Notes under the pieces: generated by a model
Databases searched by the model: none
Told to the model about the DNA's origin: nothing
What the model saw: only the letters and a program-made list of their open reading frames with translations
Assembly (NCBI GenBank): GCA_017302755.1
Contig: JAFLCR010000014.1
Location: 1-20,196 of the forward strand
Reading direction: 5' to 3'
DNA length: 20,196 nt
Source: Alphaproteobacteria bacterium
GTDB taxonomy: Bacteria; Pseudomonadota; Alphaproteobacteria; Rickettsiales; JAFLCR01
Translations under genes and position numbers: made by a program
In this document: one piece after another, positions 14,323 through 20,196 of the stretch
Layout of the letters: every line of letters starts with the position of its first letter
How positions within the stretch are numbered: the first letter of the stretch is position 1

Positions 14323-14415
14323 GGATTCTTCCTTTCTCAAGAAGGCCTATAATCCAGTTCCACGACGACAGCATGCCCCGCCTCAAGGCGGAACGACGGT
14401 TGGAATTTAAAAATG

Positions 14416-14607
14416 TTAGATCTTCTTGTACGCGATCGGCATCTTGCTGGACGGATCAATCACCAGGTTGCCGTCTTCGTATTGCGCCGCGATGTATTTC
14501 GTGCCCTTAGTCGGGTTGATGTACATCACCGGCTGCACTTTTTTGCCGTTGTATTTGCGCAGTTCCGTCACGCGGCCGCGGTTTTCGGGGTTATTTTTAC
14601 TGCTCAT
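14416..14607 (-). CDS. Small hypothetical protein, 63 residues
   Basis: The start at 14607 is well supported by GAGGA 7 nt upstream. The sequence is basic and polar at the N-terminus (SSKNNPENRGRVTELRKYN), with a compact second half (TKYIAAQYEDGNLVIDP...PIAYKKI) that looks like a small beta-strand domain. No signal peptide, membrane segment or cysteine is present. I do not recognise a named family. The gene is divergent from the TPR gene and upstream of another unrecognised gene on the same strand. A GC hairpin (CCGCC-TCAA-GGCGG, 14378-14391) lies downstream but has no T-run. Confidence 0.72.
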   Translation of the reverse strand: MSSKNNPENRGRVTELRKYNGKKVQPVMYINPTKGTKYIAAQYEDGNLVIDPSSKMPIAYKKI

Positions 14608-14702
14608 GGCGCATTCCTCACAGGGTATAAGTCAGGCGGTGCTTTTGCCGGATTTTAAACCTAAATTCAAGTAATAAATGATAGCCTGAATCTTCAATTC
14701 CA

Positions 14703-14731
14703 TTGGACTGAAACGCAAAATCGCATAGAAT
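14703..14731 (+). promoter_or_regulatory. Promoter of the TPR gene, predicted leaderless start
   Basis: TTGGAC (14703-14708), a 17-nt spacer, and TAGAAT (14726-14731). The predicted +1 (near 14738) is about 2 nt before the ATG at 14740. There is no room for a Shine-Dalgarno, and none is visible. Confidence 0.65.
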
Positions 14732-14739
14732 TCAACCTT

Positions 14740-16404
14740 ATGAAGCTTCGCCTGCTCCCCCTTATCCCCGTCCTGACCCTTGGTTTTCCTGCTTTTTCCG
14801 CCGAAAACGCGCCGGCGCCGGCAGTCGAGGCTCCCAGGCCGGCCGTGGAAGCCCCGATGTCGGTCGGAAGCTATCTTTCCGCCCGTTTTGCCCGCTCCAC
14901 CAACCAGTTGGACGCGGCGGACCGCTCCTATGACGAGCTGCTTTCCGAAAACCCCGACCGCCCCGAGATCCTGCTGAAAAGCATCAAGATCAAGCTCGCG
15001 CGCGGCGATGTGGAGATGGCAATCCGCCTGGCCGGCAAGCCTTCGATGATGAAGGAAAGCGATACCCCGCTTCTGACGGTGCTGCGCGCCGTGACGGCCA
15101 TGAAAAAAGGCGATAACGCCAGCGTGCCGGGCATTCTGGGCACTGCGAAGGCGCCAGGCATTTACATGGCGCTTTTCCCGCTCCTCTCCGCCTGGTCGAC
15201 CCAGGATCCGGCGGCGGCGAAGCACGTGCTTGATCAGGCCGAGAAAGACGAGCCGCGCCTGGCCGATCTGCTGGGTTACCACCGTGGCCTCATGGCCTGT
15301 CAGCGAGACAATCAGGTGGAAGCCGCCAAGCACTTCGCCGCTGTGATCGACCGCAAGGACAGCCCCTTTGCTCCGAGGGCGCGGCTTGCCGCAATGGAAT
15401 GCGGACGCGGCGCGGAAACGAAGCAACCCGCTGAGGAGGTGCTGAGCGAGGATTCGCCCGCCACCGGCCTGAAACCCCGCAATGCGCTAGACGGCGCGGC
15501 TGAAGCGCTGGCCAATGCCGGGGCGTTTGCCGCCGTGCTCGGTGCGCGCGACGACGGATACGCGCTGATGCAGATGGCGCTTTACCTACATCCGGAATTC
15601 CACCAAGCCCGCTACGAGCTTGGACGCTTGCAGGAAAACGAAGGCCTGCTGGACGAAGCCCGCGAGACGTACCAGGCGATTCCCAAAACGTCTTCCGTCT
15701 ATTTCTCGGCGCAGACGCAGATCGCCAAGCTCTTGCGCAAGCAGAACAAGACTGACGAAGCAATCGCCGCGCTCAGGGCGCTGGTGGTGGAGCGCCCCAA
15801 GGAGCTGGGCATCTATATGCAGATGGGCGCCATCCTGCGCGACGACAAGCGCTATGCGGAGGCGGCGGAGGTCTACAGCCAGGCTATCGCCACCGTGGAA
15901 AAGCCGGAGGCCCGGCACTGGCCGCTGTTCTTTTTCCGCGGCGCCTGCCTAGAGCGCTCCAAACAGTGGGAGAAGGCGGAAGCTGACTTGTTGAAAGCGC
16001 TGGAACTCAAGCCTGAAGAACCGGAAGTGCTGAACTATCTCGGCTATAGCTGGCTCGATCAGGGGCTGCACGGAGAAAAGGCGATGGAGTATATCGCCCG
16101 CGCCGTGAAGCAACGCCCCAATGAGCCACACATTCTTGATAGCTACGGCTGGGCGTTCTATCTGAAAAACGATCTCGACAATGCCACCCGCTACCTTGAA
16201 CGTGCCGTGGAACTGATGCCTTATGACCCAACGGTCAATGACCATCTGGGCGATGTCTACTGGCGCACCGGCAGGAAGGTGGAAGCCCGCTTCCAGTGGG
16301 AGCGCGCCCTCAGCTTCAAGCCGGAGAAAGATGAAGTTGCCGCCATTCGGGAAAAGCTCGAAAAGGGACTGAGCGGCGGGCCGCAGAAAGCGGAAAAAGA
16401 GTGA
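14740..16404 (+). CDS. Exported tetratricopeptide-repeat (TPR) protein
   Basis: 554 residues. The signal peptide KLRLLPLIPVLTLGFPAFSA is followed by a short Pro/Ala/Glu linker (APAPAVEAPRPAVEAP), then helical repeats throughout. The clearest TPR units lie in the second half: ARYELGRLQENEGLLDEA, ADLLKALELKPEEPEVLNYL, EYIARAVKQRPNEPHILDSY and RYLERAVELMPYDPTVNDHL. No lipobox cysteine follows the signal peptide, so it is probably a soluble periplasmic scaffold. The specific partner is unknown. The ATG begins directly after the promoter with no ribosome-binding site. ispE follows 9 nt after its stop and is probably co-transcribed; this TPR-ispE pairing is, from memory, common in alphaproteobacteria. 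Confidence 0.88.
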   Translation: MKLRLLPLIPVLTLGFPAFSAENAPAPAVEAPRPAVEAPMSVGSYLSARFARSTNQLDAADRSYDELLSENPDRPEILLKSIKIKLARGDVEMAIRLAGKPSMMKESDTPLLTVLRAVTAMKKGDNASVPGILGTAKAPGIYMALFPLLSAWSTQDPAAAKHVLDQAEKDEPRLADLLGYHRGLMACQRDNQVEAAKHFAAVIDRKDSPFAPRARLAAMECGRGAETKQPAEEVLSEDSPATGLKPRNALDGAAEALANAGAFAAVLGARDDGYALMQMALYLHPEFHQARYELGRLQENEGLLDEARETYQAIPKTSSVYFSAQTQIAKLLRKQNKTDEAIAALRALVVERPKELGIYMQMGAILRDDKRYAEAAEVYSQAIATVEKPEARHWPLFFFRGACLERSKQWEKAEADLLKALELKPEEPEVLNYLGYSWLDQGLHGEKAMEYIARAVKQRPNEPHILDSYGWAFYLKNDLDNATRYLERAVELMPYDPTVNDHLGDVYWRTGRKVEARFQWERALSFKPEKDEVAAIREKLEKGLSGGPQKAEKE

Positions 16405-16413
16405 GCCGCTGAC

Positions 16414-17280
16414 ATGGATGCCGAAGTCGCCCTCGCGAAGATCAATCTTTGTCTTCATGTAACGGGGCGCCGGCCGGATGGCTACCACCTTTTGGAAACA
16501 ATGGTGATATTCGCCGATGTTGGTGAACGCCTGGAAGCGGAAGCCGCGCCGGACGAGCAGGATCACCTTCTGATTAACGGCAGTTTTGCGAATGCCATTG
16601 GCTCCAGCCGCAGCAATGCGGCTCTCGGCGCGCTGCGTCTATTGCGGGAAATGACGGGGGCGGAAGAAAGGCTGGCGGTGCGGTTGGTAAAGGAAATCCC
16701 GGTAAGCGGCGGCCTCGGTGGAGGTACTGCGGACGCTGCGGCCATGCTGCGGCTGCTGAAGCGGCGCTGGAACATCGAATGGCCGGTGAAAGAGTGGAGC
16801 AAACTGGCGGCCATGCTTGGCGCGGACGTGCCGATGTGCAGCCTGTCGCGCCCCCTCTGGGCGCTTGGAATCGGCGAGACATTGGAGATTCTGAAGCCCA
16901 TGCCTTCGCTTTGGCTGGTGCTGGCCAACCCAGGCGTGGCGGTGGCCACGCCTGACGTATTTGCTGCGTACCAATCACCGCTGCGTGAGCCCATGAATCG
17001 TCCTTCAGGTTTCACGGATACTCGTGAGCTTTGCCATTTCCTGGCAAAAACAGCTAATGATCTGCAGAACGCCGCCATCACGCTTGCCCCGTCCATAGGA
17101 GAGACTCTACGGGCGCTTGAAGATGCCAAGGGTTGTCTGTTGGCCCGCATGAGCGGCAGCGGCGCGACGTGTTTTGGCATATTTGAATCCGAGGAAGCGG
17201 CTGCAAGGGCGGCTTTGGAACTGGAAACACACCACCCTTTATGGTGGGTAAAAACTGTTCGCAGCGAGGTAAGCTTATAA
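16414..17280 (+). CDS. ispE: 4-diphosphocytidyl-2-C-methyl-D-erythritol kinase
   Basis: 288 residues of the GHMP kinase family. Catalytic K9 is in LAKINLCLHVTGRRPDGYH. The glycine-rich ATP loop IPVSGGLGGGTADAAAMLR spans about 95-113. Catalytic D138 lies in LGADVP, and the C-terminal motif RMSGSGATCFGIF is present. It phosphorylates the 2-hydroxyl of CDP-ME in the MEP pathway that makes isopentenyl diphosphate. The loop has GGTADAA where many relatives have GGSSDAA or GGSADAA, a conservative change. The ATG at 16414 follows the TPR stop by 9 nt. A strong terminator lies just after the TAA. Confidence 0.95.
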   Translation: MDAEVALAKINLCLHVTGRRPDGYHLLETMVIFADVGERLEAEAAPDEQDHLLINGSFANAIGSSRSNAALGALRLLREMTGAEERLAVRLVKEIPVSGGLGGGTADAAAMLRLLKRRWNIEWPVKEWSKLAAMLGADVPMCSLSRPLWALGIGETLEILKPMPSLWLVLANPGVAVATPDVFAAYQSPLREPMNRPSGFTDTRELCHFLAKTANDLQNAAITLAPSIGETLRALEDAKGCLLARMSGSGATCFGIFESEEAAARAALELETHHPLWWVKTVRSEVSL

Positions 17281-17292
17281 CGCGGATATAAA

Positions 17293-17325
17293 AAAAGCCC
17301 CGCATCATGAAGATGCGGGGCTTTT
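17293..17325. terminator. Bidirectional rho-independent terminator
   Basis: AAAAGCCCCGCATC (17293-17306), loop ATGAA, GATGCGGGGCTTTT (17312-17325): a perfect 14-bp inverted repeat with A and T tracts. It lies between the convergent ends of ispE (+) and the second DsbA-like gene (-). Confidence 0.95.
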
Positions 17326-17341
17326 CAGCTCGCTTGCTGAA

Positions 17342-18151
17342 TCAGTTTTTCTTTTCTTCTTCCTTCGGTGCTTCGGCAGGCTTTGCGCCGCCGCGCACGG
17401 CGGCGATTTTCGCTTTGAGGGCATCAAACTCGATCGCGCCTGGAATCAGCTCATCACCGATGATGAAGGCCGGCGTACCGCGGATCATGAGCGCCTGGGC
17501 GAGCGTACGGTCACGGTTGATGGCATCCTTGACTTCCTGCTTGCCCATCTCTGCTTTCAGCTTGTCGGGGTCAACGCCGACATCCTTAGCGAGTTCGAGG
17601 AGCTTCGCTTCATCCTTGTTGCCGGTGAACTTCATCAGCGCGGCATGGTAGTCAAAGTATTTCGCCTTATCCAGCGAGTACACGGCCAGCGCCGCGCGGG
17701 CGGCCAGCTCGGAAGATTCGCTCAGGATAGGAAATTCCTTGAAAACGACCTTCAGGTTCTTGTCATCCTCGATCAGCTTGTTGACCGTGGTGAAAGCCTT
17801 TTTGCAGTAGCCGCAATTATAGTCGAAGAATTCGACGAGCACGACATCACCCTTCGGGTTGCCGGCAACCGGAGATCCGGCATCATTGAAAATCTCGTCC
17901 TTTTTCTTGGCGATGTTTTCCTTGGCTTTGCCGAACTGCTCCTCCATCTGCTTCTTCTGCATGCCGTTCACGGATTCGATGATCGTTTCCGGGTTGGCGA
18001 GGATCCATTCCTTGATGATGCCCTGCACGTCTTCCTTGGTGAGGGATTTGCTATCCGTGGACACGGCTTTTCCGTTGTAGAATACGGAAGCGGCGATACC
18101 GACGGCGGCAAGGGCTGCAAAAGCGATCACTGCATTTTTCATGGAAGCCAT
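17342..18151 (-). CDS. DsbA/Com1/ScsC-like thiol:disulfide oxidoreductase
   Basis: 269 residues. An N-terminal hydrophobic signal or anchor (about 5-25, KNAVIAFAALAAVGIAASVF) leads to a charged helical segment (about 38-88, KEDVQGIIKEWILANPETII) typical of the ScsC/Com1 N-terminal domain, which mediates oligomerisation in ScsC. The thioredoxin domain has active site CGYC (113-116) after VLVEFFDYN and cis-proline P227 (RGTPAFIIGD). The tail is Ala/Pro/Glu/Lys-rich. The role is periplasmic disulfide exchange, either oxidase or isomerase. The ATG at 18151 is chosen because AAGGAG (18162-18167) lies 10 nt upstream; ATG 18142 and GTG 18190 are alternatives. It is clearly different from the CPHC protein at 7043-7831. 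Confidence 0.92.
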   Translation of the reverse strand: MASMKNAVIAFAALAAVGIAASVFYNGKAVSTDSKSLTKEDVQGIIKEWILANPETIIESVNGMQKKQMEEQFGKAKENIAKKKDEIFNDAGSPVAGNPKGDVVLVEFFDYNCGYCKKAFTTVNKLIEDDKNLKVVFKEFPILSESSELAARAALAVYSLDKAKYFDYHAALMKFTGNKDEAKLLELAKDVGVDPDKLKAEMGKQEVKDAINRDRTLAQALMIRGTPAFIIGDELIPGAIEFDALKAKIAAVRGGAKPAEAPKEEEKKN

Positions 18152-18196
18152 GAGACGTAAACTCCTTAAATCTGGTGAAGGTGGCATCACCGTTTC

Positions 18197-18225
18197 TTGA
18201 TAACTGCAAAGGTGCGTTCACGCAA
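18197..18225 (-). promoter_or_regulatory. Candidate promoter of the second DsbA-like gene
   Basis: On the minus strand TTGCGT (18220-18225) and TATCAA (18197-18202) are 17 nt apart, with a predicted start near 18190 and a leader of about 39 nt. Confidence 0.45.
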
Positions 18226-18258
18226 TTCAGAAATCATGAAAATCCACGTGGCTCTAGG

Positions 18259-18411
18259 GAGCCGTCAGCCCGCGCGCACGCGGCGCTCCATGTGAGCCCC
18301 GCAGGGGCGCAGCGGGAGCAAACGAAGAACGAGCCGTCAGCCCGCGCACGCGCGGCGCGCCATGTGAGCATTTCCGCGCCAGCGGAAAGCGGATCGGGTG
18401 CAAGCAAACAA
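18259..18411. repeat. Two-unit tandem repeat with variable hairpin (REP-like)
   Basis: A 39-nt core occurs at 18259-18297 and 18331-18369 with 36 of 39 bases identical (starting GAGCCGTCAGCCCGCGC and ending CATGTGAGC). Each core is followed by a hairpin of different sequence: CCCGC...GCGGG (18298-18316) in unit 1 and TTTCCGC-GCCA-GCGGAAA (18371-18388) in unit 2. A related tail follows (GGGAGCAAACGAAGAAC versus GGGTGCAAGCAAACAAC). The units adjoin, filling the space between the M48 protease stop and the promoter of the DsbA-like gene. The open frame at 18234-18446 is a by-product of the repeat, not a gene. Confidence 0.75.
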
Positions 18412-19746
18412 CTAGGGCAGTTCCCGGCCGGCGATTTCCTTGACATCGCGGGCGCGCAGGGCGGAAGGCGAACCCGGGGGAAGAATTTTTTCGGCCATTT
18501 CGCTTTGGCGCTTGGCTTCCTTGCGTTCTCCGATCAGCAGCATTTCCTCCGCCAGCGCCAGGTGCGTGCGGCCGGTATCGCCCTTGCGGCCGTAGGCCAC
18601 CGCCAACTGGCGGAAGGCATCGGGCAGGGTGGAATCGAGCGCGGTGGTTTTCTCAAGTTCCTTTACCGCTTCGGCCAGATGCGAACTCTCCTCCGTGGCC
18701 AGAAGCGCCGTGGCAAGGCCCAAGCGGATCAGCGGTGCGCCGGGCAGTAATTCGCGGGCCTTGCGGTAGCTGGCGATCGATTCCTGCACTCGCCCGTGTT
18801 CAAAAAGGATCTGCCCTTTCAATTCATGGAAGTAGCCATCCGCCGGATATTCGGCGATCAGTCCGTCGATTTCCGCCCGCGCTTTAGGAAGGTCAGGCTG
18901 GCGGTAATAGGCGATGGCGCGGGCGTAGCGCGCGGGCAGGGTTTTGTCCCGCGCAGGGTAGCGTTCCAGCGTTTCGCGCGGGCGGTCGAGAAAGCCGCGC
19001 AGCTTGGCCAGCATGCGGGCATGACGCGCTTTTAATGATTCGGTGATGGTGGTGTTGCTGAGCGTCTTGCTTTCCTCGATCACGCCCCGGATATGCGCGA
19101 TGCGCTCGCGGCTGAGCGGGTGGGTCATGAGGTAGCGGTTGATGCCGCCCAGGCGCAGCGTCTCCTGGGTACGCAGCACTTCGTACATGTCAAGCAGCCC
19201 GCGCGGCGAAACGTCGCTGGCCTTGAGATAGCCGATTGCCGCCTGATCCGCAGCCTCCTCGTTGCCGCGCGAATAGGCAAGCATCTGGCGTTGGGTGAGG
19301 TGGGTGCCCGCGCTCATGATCGCCCCGCCAGCGGCGCCGGCGCCGGAAGCGGCGGCGATGCCGCCCGCGATCACGCTGAGAATGGTTTCGATATGGGCGT
19401 TCTGCAGCGCCTCCGTGCCGCGCGCCAGATGGCCGCCCGCGATATGCCCGGTTTCATGCGCCATGACGCCGATCAGCATTTCCGGCGTTTCTGAAGCCAG
19501 GATGACCCCCGTATGCAGGAAGATGTTGGTGCCGCCCGCCACGAAGGCGTTGATGTCGCGGTCATTGATGATGAAGATGCGCACACTGTCCGGGGCGATG
19601 TCGGCGGCGTTCAGGAGAGGGCGCTCATAATCCTTGAGCAGCGACTCGATTTCCGCGTCGCGGATGAGCGCCAGCCCCTTGCCGGCATGGGCAGCAGAGG
19701 CATAAATAAGGCACAAAATAAGGCAAAATAGGCGGAAAATAGCCAT
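18412..19746 (-). CDS. M48-family metalloprotease with TPR domain (BepA-like)
   Basis: 444 residues. A signal peptide (FRLFCLILCLIYASAAHA) directs it to the periplasm. The zinc-binding HETGH is at 97-101 (VMAHETGHIAGGHLARG), the third ligand motif EEAAD at 163-167 (YSRGNEEAADQAA), and THPLSRERI at about 208-216. A C-terminal region of helical repeats (about 265-420, e.g. HELKGQILFEHGRVQESIASY) forms a TPR arm. In E. coli BepA this type both chaperones and degrades outer-membrane proteins such as LptD on the BAM complex. The same envelope quality-control role is inferred here. It is divergent from an aminotransferase gene with 84 bp between them. No Shine-Dalgarno is clear before the ATG. Confidence 0.92.
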   Translation of the reverse strand: MAIFRLFCLILCLIYASAAHAGKGLALIRDAEIESLLKDYERPLLNAADIAPDSVRIFIINDRDINAFVAGGTNIFLHTGVILASETPEMLIGVMAHETGHIAGGHLARGTEALQNAHIETILSVIAGGIAAASGAGAAGGAIMSAGTHLTQRQMLAYSRGNEEAADQAAIGYLKASDVSPRGLLDMYEVLRTQETLRLGGINRYLMTHPLSRERIAHIRGVIEESKTLSNTTITESLKARHARMLAKLRGFLDRPRETLERYPARDKTLPARYARAIAYYRQPDLPKARAEIDGLIAEYPADGYFHELKGQILFEHGRVQESIASYRKARELLPGAPLIRLGLATALLATEESSHLAEAVKELEKTTALDSTLPDAFRQLAVAYGRKGDTGRTHLALAEEMLLIGERKEAKRQSEMAEKILPPGSPSALRARDVKEIAGRELP

Positions 19747-19795
19747 TTTTTACAGGAGTACGTGACAAAAGGGAAGATTCATACTACCACAAATT

Positions 19796-19809
19796 CCCCG
19801 AATTTGGGG
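19796..19809. other. Short palindrome between divergent genes
   Basis: CCCC-GAATTT-GGGG lies midway between the divergent M48 protease and aminotransferase starts. It may be an operator or a small hairpin. Nothing in the sequence identifies a regulator. Confidence 0.25.
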
Positions 19810-19830
19810 TGGTTTTATAGAGTTGGTGTC

Positions 19831-20196
19831 ATGAAAGTTTCGCAGCGCAGCCATATTCCTTCCTTCGAAGTCATGAAAGTGTTCAAGGAAGCGAACCGCC
19901 TGGAAGCTGCGGGCAAGCGTATCCTGCATCTTTCCGTAGGCCAGCCGGGGAACATGCCGCCGAAGAAGGTATTGGAGCGCGGTCAGAAACTTCTCGATGC
20001 GGAAAAATGGGGCTACACCGATGCAGGTGGTACCGGCACGCTGAAAAAGCGCATCGCCGAGCATTACCACGACAATGAAGGCTTAACGGTGGATTACAAG
20101 CGCATCTTCGTGACGGTGGGTTCATCCTCGGCGTTTTCTACAGCAGTGCATGCGGCCTTCGATCAGGGGGATGCGGTCGCGATGGTGGAGCCGTGC
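19831..20196 (+). CDS. Class I/II aminotransferase, N-terminal part (cut by window)
   Basis: 122 codons are open to the right edge, beginning KVSQRSHIPSFEVMKVFKEA. LHLSVGQPGNMPPKKVLE is the substrate-binding G-Q-P loop of PLP fold-type I aminotransferases. WGYTDAGGTGTLKKRIAEHY is the conserved segment after it, and VTVGSSSAF is the start of the PLP-phosphate site. The catalytic lysine lies outside the window, so substrate specificity (aspartate, aromatic or other) cannot be judged. No strong Shine-Dalgarno is seen. A TATAGA box at 19816-19821 would place the mRNA start only ~3 nt upstream of the ATG, but its -35 is weak. Confidence 0.9.
   Translation, partial: MKVSQRSHIPSFEVMKVFKEANRLEAAGKRILHLSVGQPGNMPPKKVLERGQKLLDAEKWGYTDAGGTGTLKKRIAEHYHDNEGLTVDYKRIFVTVGSSSAFSTAVHAAFDQGDAVAMVEPC

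Noticed and set aside
14378..14391. CCGCC-TCAA-GGCGG hairpin after the 63-residue gene
   Set aside because: Only a 5-bp stem with no T-run on either side. Too weak for a terminator call.
18259..18411. CRISPR array
   Set aside because: Only two imperfect units adjoin, with hairpin-forming variable parts instead of unique spacers, and no cas genes are nearby.
18234..18446. 70-codon minus-strand frame with an internally repeated peptide (ARADGS)
   Set aside because: The peptide repeat simply reflects the tandem DNA repeat, and the frame overlaps the end of the protease gene.

Overview
The window reads as a gene-dense chromosomal segment of an alphaproteobacterium with moderately high GC. The evidence is the split F0 operon with separate b and b' subunits and no F1 genes attached, the 41-residue low-cysteine bL36, a DciA-type DUF721 protein, ETF-ubiquinone oxidoreductase, IspE, and two DsbA/Com1-like thioredoxin proteins. 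The genus cannot be fixed from the sequence alone. The left ~1.1 kb has lower GC and is the only clearly mobile part.

Region by region. 1-1111 is the C-terminal part of a large serine recombinase. It is broken by a frameshift near 615-644, and its frame runs into the 3' half of a tRNA-Arg(ACG) gene (1067-1143, minus), so this is probably the edge of an integrated element. 1320-1697 is a small exported protein. It converges on rpmJ (1781-1906, minus, too short for a usual ORF cut-off) across a bidirectional terminator. From 7831 down to 1935 runs a minus-strand directon: DsbA-like protein, atpI, atpB, atpE, atpF' (b'), atpF (b), an outer-membrane beta-barrel, and a membrane glycosyltransferase with an N-terminal MshEN-type domain. 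The genes overlap or lie a few bases apart, except for a 119-bp atpI-atpB spacer. From 10885 down to 7887 come a lytic transglycosylase, rnhB and dciA. At 11015-13527 a family-4-like uracil-DNA glycosylase (minus) and ETF-QO (plus) diverge.

13534-14322 and 14416-14607 are two unrecognised minus-strand genes. 14740-17280 is a TPR protein followed by ispE, ending at a strong bidirectional terminator (17293-17325). 17342-18151 is a second DsbA-like protein and 18412-19746 an M48 metalloprotease with TPRs, both minus. Between them lies a two-unit tandem repeat with hairpins (18259-18411). The right edge cuts a class I/II aminotransferase (19831 onward).

How the genes work together. Envelope biogenesis and energy dominate: proton channel, disulfide chemistry, periplasmic proteolysis, peptidoglycan turnover, isoprenoid precursors, and a possible c-di-GMP-responsive glycan synthase paired with a barrel. 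The least ordinary points are the barrel plus MshEN-glycosyltransferase tail on the F0 operon, the DsbA-atpI translational junction, two promoters placed so close to their start codons that leaderless mRNAs are predicted (the TPR gene and rnhB), the tandem hairpin repeat, and the tRNA-overlapping recombinase. No CRISPR array, rRNA, complete insertion sequence or obvious defence system is visible.
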